DNA of 64,000 bases from Bacteroidaceae bacterium (GTDB taxonomy: Bacteria > Bacteroidota > Bacteroidia > Bacteroidales > Bacteroidaceae). Under the pieces are notes generated by a model. That model worked only from the letters and a program-made list of their open reading frames with translations. It was not told the DNA's origin and did not search any database. The translations under genes and the position numbers were made by a program. Position 1 is the first letter of the stretch; each line of letters starts with the position of its first letter. Location of the stretch: positions 1 to 64,000 of the forward strand of contig JAFYQK010000010.1 in NCBI GenBank assembly GCA_017547165.1, written 5' to 3'. Positions 53,348 to 61,952 of this stretch are shown here, piece after piece.

Positions 53348-54616
53348 ATGGCAAAAGGAAAAGTTGATGCCCTCTTAGGCATCGTCTTCGGCGACGAAGG
53401 AAAAGGTAAGGTTGTAGACGTATTCACTCCACGCTATGACGTTGTGGCAAGATTTGCCGGTGGTCCCAATGCCGGACACACCATCATCTTCGAAGGCAAG
53501 AAGTTCGTGCTCCGCAGCATCCCCTCCGGCATCTTCGACGAGGGCAAGCTGAACATCATCGGCAACGGTTGTGTCATTGCTCCCGACCTGTTTATGGCCG
53601 AGGCAATAGAACTGGAGACTGCTGGCTATGACCTCAAGAGTCGTCTGCACATCAGCAGACGTGCCCACCTCATCTTGCCCACACACCGTGTCCTCGACCG
53701 CGCCTACGAAGCTGCCAAGGGAAAGAACAAGGTTGGTACCACCGGTAAGGGCATTGGTCCCACCTATAGCGACAAGGCCAGCCGTATCGGTTTGCGCGTT
53801 GGCGACATTCAGGACAACTTCGAGCAGAAGTACCAGGCACTCAAGGCACGCCACGAGCAGATCCTGCGCGACCTCCACTTCACCGACTACGACATCACCG
53901 AGGAGGAGGCTAAGTGGATGGAGGGCATACGCTACATGAGCGAGTTCCCCTTGCGCGACACCGAGTTTGAGATTAACCAGGCACTTGCCGAGGGCAAGAA
54001 TGTACTTGCCGAGGGTGCACAGGGCACCATGCTCGACATTGACCACGGCACCTATCCCTTCGTAAGCTCTTCAAGCACCTGCACCGGCGGTGTATGCACC
54101 GGTCTTGGCGTTGCTCCCAACAGCATCGGCGAGATTTTCGGTATCTTCAAGGCCTACAGCACTCGCGTGGGTTCTGGTCCCTTCCCCGTTGAGTTGTTCG
54201 ACGAGACAGGCGAGAAGATTCGCGACATCGGTCACGAATATGGTGCAGTAACTGGCCGCAACCGTCGTTGTGGTTGGGTGGACATCGTAGGCCTCAAGTA
54301 TGCCATCATGGTAAACGGCGTCACCCAGCTCATCATGATGAAGAGCGACGTGCTCGACACCTTCCCCACCATCAAGGCATGCGTGGCATACGAGAAAGAT
54401 GGCGTGCGCACCACCGAGATGCCTTACGACACCGAAGGTTGGGAAGCTGTATATGAGGAATTGCCAGGATGGCAGACCGACCTCACACAGATGACCTCTC
54501 CCGACCAGTTCCCCCAAGCTTTCAAAGACTACATCGATTATCTGGAAAAGGCTCTCGAGCGTCCCATCACCATTGTCAGCGTAGGTCCCGACCGCGCACA
54601 GACCATCGAGCGATAA
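53348..54616 (+). CDS. purA: adenylosuccinate synthetase
   Basis: 422 residues, normal length. GTP-binding start GIVFGDEGKGKVVDVF with the catalytic Asp (about 17), FAGGPNAGHTIIFEGKKFVL with the catalytic His (about 45), GTTGKGIGPTYSDKASRIGL, ANRIG-type IMP contacts and the GTP-specificity region near the C-terminus (SVGPDRAQTIE). It makes adenylosuccinate from IMP and aspartate in AMP synthesis. The 98-nt gap after the HEAT protein contains a heptamer array but no clear promoter. Confidence 0.98.
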   Translation: MAKGKVDALLGIVFGDEGKGKVVDVFTPRYDVVARFAGGPNAGHTIIFEGKKFVLRSIPSGIFDEGKLNIIGNGCVIAPDLFMAEAIELETAGYDLKSRLHISRRAHLILPTHRVLDRAYEAAKGKNKVGTTGKGIGPTYSDKASRIGLRVGDIQDNFEQKYQALKARHEQILRDLHFTDYDITEEEAKWMEGIRYMSEFPLRDTEFEINQALAEGKNVLAEGAQGTMLDIDHGTYPFVSSSSTCTGGVCTGLGVAPNSIGEIFGIFKAYSTRVGSGPFPVELFDETGEKIRDIGHEYGAVTGRNRRCGWVDIVGLKYAIMVNGVTQLIMMKSDVLDTFPTIKACVAYEKDGVRTTEMPYDTEGWEAVYEELPGWQTDLTQMTSPDQFPQAFKDYIDYLEKALERPITIVSVGPDRAQTIER

Positions 54617-54642
54617 CCAAAGCTAAGATATCAATCTAAACA

Positions 54643-54688
54643 AAGGATGCATACTCCCCTTTACACCAAGGAAGATGTATGCATCCTT
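54643..54688 (+). terminator. hairpin downstream of purA
   Basis: AAGGATGCATAC (54643-54654) pairs with GTATGCATCCTT (54677-54688), 12 bp perfect, followed by ATTTATT. 27 nt past the stop. Confidence 0.75.
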
Positions 54689-54743
54689 ATTTATTAACTT
54701 TTGTATTTTTGAACGTACAGGAATTATATAGGACAATAAATAC

Positions 54744-54792
54744 AAAGATGCGAATCTGCTTACCTCGAGTAATTGATTTCGCATCTTTTTGT
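54744..54792. terminator. second hairpin between convergent purA and threonine aldolase genes
   Basis: AAAGATGCGAA (54744-54754) pairs with TTCGCATCTTT (54778-54788), followed by TTG TTT on plus and by TTTGTATTTATT on minus. Probably the terminator of the leftward aldolase gene and a backup for purA. Confidence 0.65.
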
Positions 54793-54834
54793 TTAAGTTT
54801 TAACCAAACCCTATCCTAAAGAGTTTCAAATTTG

Positions 54835-55869
54835 TCAGCAACTTTGAATGTCCGCAATGAGCTGGTCAACATTCTCTGGTGTTGTTGCCCAACTGGTGCA
54901 GATGCGCACGGCGGTGTGGTGAGCATCGACCTTCTGCCAGATGGAGAAGAGGTATTTCTGACTGAGGCGTTCCAATTGGGTGTTGCTGAAGATGGGGAAC
55001 TGCTGATTGGTGGGGCTATCGATTAGGAATGGTATGCCCTGTGCCTGAAGAGCTTGCTTTATGCGCATGGCCTGATTGATGGCATGCTGGGCTATCTGCA
55101 TATACAAACCATCGGTGAAGAGTGTGGCGAATTGTATGCCCAGAAGTCTACCTTTTGCCAACATGCCTCCATGGCGTTTGATGCTATAGCGGAAGTCTCG
55201 CTTCAAAGCTTCGTTTACTATCACTAAAGCTTCGCCAAACAGAGCACCCACCTTTGTTCCTCCAATATAAAAGACATCTGCCAATTGTGCCAACATAGGC
55301 AAAGTGATGTCGCTCTGGAGCGAACAGAGTCCATAACCCAAGCGTGCTCCATCGACAAAGAGTGGGAGATTATATCGTCGACATACTGTGCTGATAGCTT
55401 GTAGTTCGCTCAGTGTATATATAGTGCCCACTTCGGTTGGGAAAGATATGTAAACCATGCCTGGCTGCACCATGTGCTCGGGACCATCCTCGTGCAGATG
55501 CGCCTGCACTGCCTGCTCTATCTGGGCGGCGGTGAGCTTGCCATCGGCAGAGTCTATGGCCAGCACCTTGTGGCCTGTGGCCTCTATGGCTCCAGTCTCG
55601 TGCACGTTGATATGCCCCGTGACGGCACTTATCACTCCCTGGTAGGGTCGAAGTGTATGTGCTATGACGGTGGTATTGGTTTGTGTTCCTCCAACAAGGA
55701 AGTGCACATCTACATTATCATTCTCACATGCCTGGCGAATCAGTTTTTTAGCCTCGGTACAAAAATCATCCTCTCCATATCCTACGGTCTGCTCCATGTT
55801 TGTTTCGAGCAGACGTTGCAATATCTGTGGATGTGCTCCCTCGTTATAGTCGCATTGAAATTGTATCAT
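54835..55869 (-). CDS. ltaE: low-specificity L-threonine aldolase (PLP-dependent)
   Basis: 344 residues, the usual length. FQCDYNEGAHPQILQRLL opens the fold. GTQTNTTVIAHTLRPYQGVI and HINVHETGAIEATGHKV surround the stacking His. FVDGARLGYGL has the PLP-ring Asp, and VFYIGGTKVGALFGEALVIV has the Schiff-base Lys (about 210). It splits L-threonine or allo-threonine to glycine and acetaldehyde. Single-gene unit with a TAACTTTG element at 55914-55921 and a terminator hairpin downstream. Confidence 0.9.
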   Translation of the reverse strand: MIQFQCDYNEGAHPQILQRLLETNMEQTVGYGEDDFCTEAKKLIRQACENDNVDVHFLVGGTQTNTTVIAHTLRPYQGVISAVTGHINVHETGAIEATGHKVLAIDSADGKLTAAQIEQAVQAHLHEDGPEHMVQPGMVYISFPTEVGTIYTLSELQAISTVCRRYNLPLFVDGARLGYGLCSLQSDITLPMLAQLADVFYIGGTKVGALFGEALVIVNEALKRDFRYSIKRHGGMLAKGRLLGIQFATLFTDGLYMQIAQHAINQAMRIKQALQAQGIPFLIDSPTNQQFPIFSNTQLERLSQKYLFSIWQKVDAHHTAVRICTSWATTPENVDQLIADIQSC

Positions 55870-55913
55870 AACAATATTTTATCTTCCTTATGTTTCTTGT
55901 TTTTATAGCATGG

Positions 55914-55921
55914 CAAAGTTA
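55914..55921 (-). promoter_or_regulatory. -7 promoter element of the threonine aldolase gene
   Basis: CAAAGTTA on plus reads TAACTTTG on minus, 45 nt before the ATG. Confidence 0.7.
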
Positions 55922-56080
55922 CATATAAAACGCGGAATAATGAAATTTGATGGAAGCGAAATCTCTCAGATTTTCATTTCATACAAATAATTTGGGAGTT
56001 CATACAACAACAGAAAGATTTCATGGTAGAGTAGATATTTTTGTCGTAGTTTGCATACAGAAAACAACAAAGGAAATATT

Positions 56081-57085
56081 ATGATGAAGAAATTTTTAAT
56101 CACATTGGGTGTTGTACTAATAGCATTGACCTTTTGGCCTGCAGTGATTTTGCTGATAGTTGCTCGAGCCAAGGGGTGGAAAAAGTACGGCGATATTGCT
56201 GAGTGTGCCGTGTGGTGGCACACGTTCTCATTCATGTTGCCATACAAAGCAAAGAAGATGGGGGTGATCTCCAATAAAATTTGGGCATGGCTACTGGTGC
56301 TGATTTCTCCTTTAGCATGGATTGTTTATACTATAATATTCCTGTGTATCTTGGCGGTGAATCTGAATAAACCTCTGGAGTATGACGAACTGCCCTTCAA
56401 GACAAAAGAAGATATGTGTGCGCTTACAGGATTTGAAGAGTTCCCTGAGTTTGAGTATATGGGCAATAGGAAGGATGGATGGGATGGCATTGTGTGGACA
56501 GAGTTCCGCTTTAGCGACGAGAAGAGTGCCGAAGTGTTGATGCAACAGATAGAGGCCGAACTAAAGAATGAGGACAACATCTTCTGGAGCAAGGATAGTC
56601 TTCGGAAAGAGGAGGACAAGAAGTTCTTCGGTTGCGAGGTGGTTTATGTGATGGAGCGCGGATGGGATTCCATATATATAGAAGGTGCGCAGGAGATGAA
56701 GGAGCAATTCACTCAAGTAAGGATGTGCATTGGCGAGAAGGGTTTTGCATTAAGACACATGCGCAATTGGGGTGGGAACCTTGATTACTATTCCAACGTC
56801 GATAGCCTGAGCGCTCTGACTGGTGTGGCATTCCCTGAATACAAGATGGTAAACCTGGGATACAATAATTATTTCGTTGATTCTGGATGGAGAGCAACAT
56901 TGAAACTGAATACCAAACCAAGCAAGACCTTCATCAATGCCATAAAGAACAGTCCTAATTGGGAACAGACAGAAGATGGGTGTTATCATTTCCATCAATC
57001 GGACAGAAGTGGCCAAGATCTGTGGGAAGACATTATCGTTAATCCTAAAAATAAAGTAGTACATCTTAGCGTAAGCAATCATTAA
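56081..57085 (+). CDS. hypothetical membrane protein with a duplicated C-terminal module
   Basis: 334 residues from the ATG at 56081, which has AAAGGAAA eight bases upstream; an ATG at 56051 lacks this. Two hydrophobic regions (about 4-25 and 62-92) anchor it. The rest contains two related modules of about 100 residues. The first starts ALTGFEEFPEFEYMG (about 115) and the second ALTGVAFPEYKMVN (about 240). Each is followed by a W...F/L-K/R strand, a helix with a conserved ...I.AIK or QQIEAEL, a polar strand and a final VR/IIV..K strand. I recognise no family. It begins a rightward run of envelope genes, with 13 nt to the next. Confidence 0.6.
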   Translation: MMKKFLITLGVVLIALTFWPAVILLIVARAKGWKKYGDIAECAVWWHTFSFMLPYKAKKMGVISNKIWAWLLVLISPLAWIVYTIIFLCILAVNLNKPLEYDELPFKTKEDMCALTGFEEFPEFEYMGNRKDGWDGIVWTEFRFSDEKSAEVLMQQIEAELKNEDNIFWSKDSLRKEEDKKFFGCEVVYVMERGWDSIYIEGAQEMKEQFTQVRMCIGEKGFALRHMRNWGGNLDYYSNVDSLSALTGVAFPEYKMVNLGYNNYFVDSGWRATLKLNTKPSKTFINAIKNSPNWEQTEDGCYHFHQSDRSGQDLWEDIIVNPKNKVVHLSVSNH

Positions 57086-57098
57086 CACAGAATACCAA

Positions 57099-57806
57099 AT
57101 GAAAAAATCAAATATCAAGAAGGCAAATAACAGATGGCAAAAGGTTTTGCTAACAATCAGTATTGTTAGTGTAATTTCGTTTGGTGCTATTTTTGCGCTT
57201 GTTGGGGCATACAATTATTATTGGCGCACTGACTCAAAGATACAAGTGCAAAAGATAAACTATAGCACCGAGTTTAACGACAATAATAGGATTCAACTCA
57301 AAGCCGCGCAAAAACATGGTGTAAAAAGAATACCAAAGAACAGGAAGGAAGCAAAGAAGCAGGAGTCTGAACTCACAAAAATAGAGAATAACGAAAATTA
57401 TTTGGTCGACCGCCTTACACATTCCGTTCCCTATCTTACACACGGGGCCGCTGAAGTTCTGAAGATGATTGGAGAAAATTTTCAAGACTCCCTGGAGAGC
57501 AAAGGATTAAGCAAATATCGCATCATAGTTACTTCTGTGCTAAGAACACAAGAAGATGTAAAAAATTTAAGAAGTTCTGGCAACATCAACGCAGTATCGA
57601 ATTCTGCTCATTGCTATGCTACAACATTCGACATCAGCTACGCACGCTTCAATAAATCTAAACTTTGGGCAAAAAGAGCAGATAAGCAAATCCTAAAAAA
57701 TGTATTGGCGGAAGTTTTGCGAGATTTAAGAAAGCGCAAACTCTGCTTTGTAAAATACGAATACAACCAAAAATGCTTCCATATCACGGTAAACAAATCA
57801 AAATAA
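57099..57806 (+). CDS. DUF5715 family protein, M15-peptidase-like
   Basis: 235 residues with one N-terminal membrane segment (about 12-42), so anchored with the rest outside the cytosol. The core has LTHSVPYLTHGAAEVLKMIG, IIVTSVLRTQEDVKNLRSSG and SNSAHCYATTFDISYARFNK. The last resembles the SxHxxGxAxD zinc site of M15/VanY-type D-Ala-D-Ala carboxypeptidases (His about 171, Asp about 178), and the TSVLRTQEDV segment resembles the substrate Arg region of that fold. DUF5715 is a Bacteroidota family; peptidoglycan as substrate is inference. The gene is followed by two further putative amide hydrolases. Confidence 0.7.
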   Translation: MKKSNIKKANNRWQKVLLTISIVSVISFGAIFALVGAYNYYWRTDSKIQVQKINYSTEFNDNNRIQLKAAQKHGVKRIPKNRKEAKKQESELTKIENNENYLVDRLTHSVPYLTHGAAEVLKMIGENFQDSLESKGLSKYRIIVTSVLRTQEDVKNLRSSGNINAVSNSAHCYATTFDISYARFNKSKLWAKRADKQILKNVLAEVLRDLRKRKLCFVKYEYNQKCFHITVNKSK

Positions 57807-57860
57807 GACTTTAGCACAAGAGCAGAAAAAAAAAGATCGTACACCTATTATATTATTACT

Positions 57861-58304
57861 ATGAAACGTTTTTTAAAAAAAATAGTAGCAATCCTTGGAG
57901 TGTTGCTAATATTATATCTTGGAACTCCGTTTTTAGTGGCAAACTATCCTCTCGACCTCAAGAGGGCAGCACGGTATGCCACCGAGAATGCCGCCCCTCG
58001 CTCCAAAACCTGTTGTGCATGGTATGTTATGCGTGCCTTGCAGGAGGGTGGATGCCCCATAAGCATATATCCGGCATGGGCATACAGGTATGTGCTACCC
58101 CTTCATGGATTTGAAGAAGTTTCGAAAAAGAACTATTCGCCCAAGACTGGCGACATCGTTGTAATAGAACAGAGCAAAGCACACATCTGGGGCCACATAG
58201 CCATCTACAACGGCAGGATATGGGTATCGGACTTCAAACAAAGGAGCATGAACGTCTATAAAAAGAGGTATCCATATAAGATTTACAGGCATAAGAAATT
58301 ATAA
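57861..58304 (+). CDS. CHAP-like cysteine amidase with N-terminal anchor
   Basis: 147 residues. A single hydrophobic segment (about 8-26) is followed by KTCCAWYVMRALQEGGCPIS, with the catalytic Cys at 52 (C51 next to it), SPKTGDIVVIEQ and HIWGHIAIYNGRIWVSDFKQ, with the catalytic His at about 112. The layout is that of CHAP/NlpC-P60 peptidoglycan amidases and is close to small type VI secretion amidase effectors and phage amidases, but with a membrane anchor. No immunity-like gene is adjacent by sequence. It follows the DUF5715 gene by 54 nt. Confidence 0.75.
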   Translation: MKRFLKKIVAILGVLLILYLGTPFLVANYPLDLKRAARYATENAAPRSKTCCAWYVMRALQEGGCPISIYPAWAYRYVLPLHGFEEVSKKNYSPKTGDIVVIEQSKAHIWGHIAIYNGRIWVSDFKQRSMNVYKKRYPYKIYRHKKL

Positions 58305-58442
58305 TCCACCACTATCTCACCAACTTTTTCAATATTTTGTTCTTATATTTCTTAAAATATGTTATATAGCATAAGAACTTGATTTTCTGTTATTTTATTC
58401 TTCTTCATCATTTTTTTTCAATACCTTTACAACACAAAAAAA

Positions 58443-59054
58443 ATGAAGATACACATACTTACTATACTCCTTACCACAACAATTGCCATATCGGCATGCT
58501 ATCGAAATAAGGAACATAGTCTTTACAACGGACAAGAATTAAGAGCAGGAGATATAGTGCTACGTTGCGGTAGTGGTTTGACAAGCAGAGCGGTGCTTGT
58601 TGCAGACAACGGAGGGTGTTACTCTCATGTAGGCATTGTAGTTGATTCATCAGGAGTGATGATGATAGTGCATGCTGTTCCTGGCGAACACGATTTTCCT
58701 AACGACATCGACAGGGTGAAAATGGACGATGCAAAGACCTTCTTCCTGACAACCAGGACTACCAACGGCAGAATACTTCGCCACTCCGATAGCATCGTGG
58801 CTAAAAAAGCGGCACAGGCGGCTCACAGACTTTATAAATCGAGCATCATCTTCGACCACGAATACAACATATCCGACACTGCTGCTTTATATTGTAGCGA
58901 ATTGGTTGAATATGCCTATAAGCAAGCCGGTGTACCCTCGATAACAGACTTTGCCAGACATGATGTATATCTACCAGTGTTTCAGTACGAACAAGTCATC
59001 CTACCATCGGATTTCATCAATTCCAAGCAACTGAAAACAATTGCCGAATTTTAA
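58443..59054 (+). CDS. YiiX/YebB-like NlpC/P60 superfamily lipoprotein
   Basis: 203 residues with lipobox ISACY (Cys19). LRAGDIVLRCGSGLTSRAVL, NGGCYSHVGIVVDSSGVMMI (catalytic His about 62), HAVPGE, FDHEYNISD and LYCSELVEYAYKQAG (catalytic Cys about 153) are the circularly permuted NlpC/P60 order of the YiiX group. Members probably cleave amide bonds in the cell wall or on lipids; the substrate is unknown. It is the third putative amide hydrolase in a row. Confidence 0.85.
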   Translation: MKIHILTILLTTTIAISACYRNKEHSLYNGQELRAGDIVLRCGSGLTSRAVLVADNGGCYSHVGIVVDSSGVMMIVHAVPGEHDFPNDIDRVKMDDAKTFFLTTRTTNGRILRHSDSIVAKKAAQAAHRLYKSSIIFDHEYNISDTAALYCSELVEYAYKQAGVPSITDFARHDVYLPVFQYEQVILPSDFINSKQLKTIAEF

Positions 59055-59100
59055 ATAAAACACTTATACCTATTTATTAACCTTTTTAAAAACTATGCTT

Positions 59101-59514
59101 ATGAAAAAGACATTCGTTAGCCTGTTTGCGATTTTGGCAATGACCCTCTTTATGTGGAGTTGTGGCGGTGGTGGCAACACCCCTACCAAGGTTGTAGAGA
59201 AATCCATCAAGTACATCCAGGATAAGGACTACAAATCTTATGTAGAGCTTATGGATCTTGAAGAAAAGGAAGGCAAGGACATCGAAAAGGAGAAAGAACA
59301 GTTTGTTGCACTAATCGGTGCCAAAGCTGACCAAGCCCTTGAAAAGAAGCAAGGCATAGCATCTTACGAAATTATAAGCGAAGAAATTTCCGAAGATGGC
59401 AACTCTGCCGTTGTTGTTGCTAACATCACCTATGGCGACGGTTCTTCAAAGGAAGATAAAATGAAACTCGTTAAAACCGAAAATGGTGAGTGGAAAATTA
59501 GCATGAAGAAGTAA
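59101..59514 (+). CDS. DUF4878-like lipoprotein
   Basis: 137 residues from the ATG at 59101, giving a lipoprotein signal (LAMTLFMWSCGGGG, Cys at about 21). An ATG two codons upstream is the alternative. The domain TKVVEKSIKYIQDKDYKSYV, MKLVKTENGEWKISM is the NTF2/SnoaL-like DUF4878 fold: helices, then a sheet with ASYEIISEEISEDGNSAVVV. Many Bacteroidota lipoproteins carry it; function unknown. Own terminator downstream. Confidence 0.75.
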   Translation: MKKTFVSLFAILAMTLFMWSCGGGGNTPTKVVEKSIKYIQDKDYKSYVELMDLEEKEGKDIEKEKEQFVALIGAKADQALEKKQGIASYEIISEEISEDGNSAVVVANITYGDGSSKEDKMKLVKTENGEWKISMKK

Positions 59515-59531
59515 AAAAAATGATAACCCAA

Positions 59532-59570
59532 AGGGCTGATACCTCGCAAGAAGTGTCAGCCCTCATTTTA
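59532..59570 (+). terminator. terminator of the DUF4878-like gene
   Basis: AGGGCTGA (59532-59539) pairs with TCAGCCCT (59556-59563), then CATTTTATATA. Confidence 0.7.
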
Positions 59571-59751
59571 TATATCAGAAAAGTTTTACCGCGCAGCAAT
59601 ACAAAAAAATAATCCACTCCAATAGCGACATTTTCTTTCAGTATTCCACATAACTAACTGAAGACCAACAAGATTGCCAAACACTCTATATCGCACTAAT
59701 AGTTTATGATTAATTTTACGAATGAAATCTCAGCATTTTTCTTGCAAAATA

Positions 59752-59783
59752 TTTGGCACTTTCAAAAGAATGTCATACCTTTG
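59752..59783 (+). promoter_or_regulatory. consensus promoter of tRNA-Asp
   Basis: TTTG (59752-59755), a 20-nt spacer, TACCTTTG (59776-59783). Confidence 0.85.
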
Positions 59784-59814
59784 CACTCGCAAAACAAAAG
59801 GGACAACCAACAAT

Positions 59815-59888
59815 GGTGCGGTAGTTCAGTTGGTTAGAATACTAGCCTGTCACGCTAGGGGTCGCGGGTTCGAGCCCCGTCCGCACCG
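59815..59888 (+). tRNA. tRNA-Asp (GTC anticodon)
   Basis: 74 nt. Acceptor GGTGCGG/CCGCACC, anticodon loop CTGTCAC (GTC) on stem CTAGC/GCTAG, T-arm GCGGG-TTCGAGC-CCCGT. No CCA is encoded. Confidence 0.95.
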
Positions 59889-59892
59889 CAAA

Positions 59893-59921
59893 GGAGAATC
59901 AGAAATGGTTCTCCTTTTTTT
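59893..59921 (+). terminator. terminator of tRNA-Asp
   Basis: GGAGAA (59893-59898) pairs with TTCTCC (59909-59914), followed by TTTTTTT. Confidence 0.85.
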
Positions 59922-60052
59922 ATTTCAACTAATGAATAAGTAAAAGAACATGTCTTCTTACTAAAGAGAGAGTATGTAGCTTTTTAATCAGGGGGTACAT
60001 TGCACACCTCTCCCCCACTAACATCAAAAAACAACACAAAACAATCAGCAAC

Positions 60053-60463
60053 ATGGAAAGCCAAAAGAAATTTTATCTTGAGTGTCCCATAAAAGTCAAC
60101 ACCTACGACACCGACTATATGGGCATCGTCAGCAACACAGTATATCCCAAATACTTTGAAAATCTGCGCAACGAGATACTTGACAAGTACTTTCCTCTCG
60201 AAGAGATGCTAAAGGAAAAGAATACACCGATATTAGCAGAAACACACATTTGGTACAAGCGTCCACTCACACTCGAAAGCCGACCTATAGGCAAAATAAA
60301 TGTCACCCTCTCTGGAGCCAGCAGATGGGAAGCAGAGATAGAAATAGTTGAAGGAGAACGTATCTATTGTAAAGGTCACCAGGTAGGCTATTATTTTAAT
60401 CTTGAGCGAAACAAACCTGTCCGATTTCCTAAGGAATTCCTTGAAAAATATGAGAGTATTTGA
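60053..60463 (+). CDS. 4HBT-type acyl-CoA thioesterase
   Basis: 136 residues of hotdog fold. KVNTYDTDYMGIVSNTVYPKYFE has the catalytic Asp (Y-D-TDYMG, about 19-22) and the helix, with RRNEILDKY following. LSGASRWEAEIEI and FNLERNKPVRFPKEFLEKY end it. It probably hydrolyses acyl-CoA or acyl-ACP esters; members next to tRNA genes have no set partners. The start is close to the tRNA-Asp gene but has no shared transcript because of the terminator between them. Homologues include YbgC-like proteins. Confidence 0.85.
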   Translation: MESQKKFYLECPIKVNTYDTDYMGIVSNTVYPKYFENLRNEILDKYFPLEEMLKEKNTPILAETHIWYKRPLTLESRPIGKINVTLSGASRWEAEIEIVEGERIYCKGHQVGYYFNLERNKPVRFPKEFLEKYESI

Positions 60464-60502
60464 ATTCTACACCTACATTTACACACTTTAACCTAAAACT
60501 AA

Positions 60503-60533
60503 TTTGTAGTATTTACAACTTTTTCTATATTTG
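60503..60533 (+). promoter_or_regulatory. promoter of the transglutaminase-like gene
   Basis: TTTG (60503-60506), a 19-nt spacer, TATATTTG (60526-60533), 26 nt before the ATG. Confidence 0.75.
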
Positions 60534-60559
60534 CACTGAATAACCTAAAATTCATTTAT

Positions 60560-61816
60560 ATGAAGAAAAACTACTACATCTCGGCCTTAATATTGATTTC
60601 TGGCTTTTTGGCAGGTTGTGCTAACGACATCAACGAAACCGGACAAATCACTCCCGAAACCTCTTTTGAGGATGTTAATCAGTTTGATACCAGAGCATTT
60701 CCCGCAACCGACGGAGCGGCTGCGCTCAGTGGTTCGGCAGCTAAAAAAATGTACAACATACTAACCGCTGCCGATAGCGCATTTGCCACTACCCATGCCA
60801 CATATAGCATCACCGACGACCAGGTTGCGGAGATAAAAGCTTTTGCCGACAATCTGATTGAGGGAAGCACAACTGATTATCAAAAATACAGAAAAATTTA
60901 TACCTGGGTTTGCCAGAATGTAAAATACGCTGACGGTTATGTCAGCAACGAGCCCTATGACGTGTTCAAGCAAAAGACGGCCGTGTGTCAGGGCTATGCC
61001 AACCTGCTTAACGTGATGCTTCGCACCCAGGGCATCATGGTGGTCACCTCAAATGGTTATCTGATACCCGTTGGTGGCCATGCGTGGAACTATGTCAAAT
61101 GCGGTAGCATTTGGTATCTCAGTGATCCCACCAACTCCATACAGTACACTGCCTCGAGCTATACGTCATACGAAGGCCAGTTCGCCCCCTTGTCTGCTGA
61201 TGGCAATTTCTTCGAAGACGAGGTGGCTGGCTACAACTATGTGTACGAAACAATCAACCTGAATGTAGTCAAAAAGGCTGATGACATTTTCACTGTTCCT
61301 TATAGCGTAAAACTCAACAAAAACAAGAAATACCAGATCTCCTGCTTCTCTCCCACTCAGGACATGCCCGAGAATGTCAAGGAGGTATATATCGGCAAGA
61401 ACATCACCTCGCTGGGACAGAACAATGTCATCGGACTCAGAGATCATGGCAAGAATATCGAAGCGGCTCATGTTGACCCTGCCAACAAGACTCTCTCAAG
61501 TTTCTGCGGAGTGGTATATCATACTGATATGGATGAACCTTTGTATATTCCCACAGGCATGACAAGAATGACAATGAGACCTACAAAAACCGTAGGCAAG
61601 AACTACGTCTATAACCATCCCAATCTGGAGGAACTGCATTTTATGGAAGGTACAGAAAGCATTGAGGCGTGGGCCGTGGAGAATTGTCCTAACCTTAAAT
61701 ATGTTTACATTCCTCTTCAAACCAAGTATGACGAAAATGCCTTTATGAAAGTGCATCCCGAATTTCAAGTCATCCGCCAAGACCAAACAGGCATTAGGGA
61801 TGTACTTGCTGACTAA
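60560..61816 (+). CDS. transglutaminase-like lipoprotein with C-terminal leucine-rich (BspA-type) region
   Basis: 418 residues. Lipobox LAGC (Cys20). The transglutaminase-like core runs about 90-195: KIYTWVCQNVKYADGYVSNE, FKQKTAVCQGYANLLNVMLR with the catalytic Cys (about 143), VGGHAWNYVKCGS with His (about 173) and WYLSDPTNSIQ with Asp (about 189). From about 265 on a BspA-like leucine-rich region follows (VKEVYIGKNITSLGQNNVIG, YIPTGMTRMTM, NPNLEELHFMEGTESIEAW and CPNLKYVYIPLQTKYDENAF). Such fusions are frequent in Bacteroidota cell-surface proteins. Transglutaminase-like domains here may be cysteine proteases rather than cross-linkers. Confidence 0.85.
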   Translation: MKKNYYISALILISGFLAGCANDINETGQITPETSFEDVNQFDTRAFPATDGAAALSGSAAKKMYNILTAADSAFATTHATYSITDDQVAEIKAFADNLIEGSTTDYQKYRKIYTWVCQNVKYADGYVSNEPYDVFKQKTAVCQGYANLLNVMLRTQGIMVVTSNGYLIPVGGHAWNYVKCGSIWYLSDPTNSIQYTASSYTSYEGQFAPLSADGNFFEDEVAGYNYVYETINLNVVKKADDIFTVPYSVKLNKNKKYQISCFSPTQDMPENVKEVYIGKNITSLGQNNVIGLRDHGKNIEAAHVDPANKTLSSFCGVVYHTDMDEPLYIPTGMTRMTMRPTKTVGKNYVYNHPNLEELHFMEGTESIEAWAVENCPNLKYVYIPLQTKYDENAFMKVHPEFQVIRQDQTGIRDVLAD

Positions 61817-61853
61817 ACTATGATATAATTCTTTTGTTACATCAAAATAATAA

Positions 61854-61893
61854 ATGAGGAAGAGTTTTTATGTGGCTCTTCCTCATTTTTTTT
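61854..61893 (+). terminator. terminator of the transglutaminase-like gene
   Basis: ATGAGGAAGAG (61854-61864) pairs with CTCTTCCTCAT (61876-61886), followed by a T-run. Confidence 0.9.
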
Positions 61894-61952
61894 ATATCAA
61901 TATTGTCTTATGTTTTTTTGTACTTATCTGCGCGTCTACTTCTTAATCCGTT

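Noticed and set aside
53375-54046. A 223-codon minus-strand frame opposite purA.
   Set aside because: Pure shadow of purA with no start signal, promoter or recognisable domain.
57861-58304. CHAP protein as a type VI secretion effector with an immunity gene.
   Set aside because: It has an N-terminal membrane segment, there are no type VI genes in the window, and neither neighbour looks like an immunity protein.
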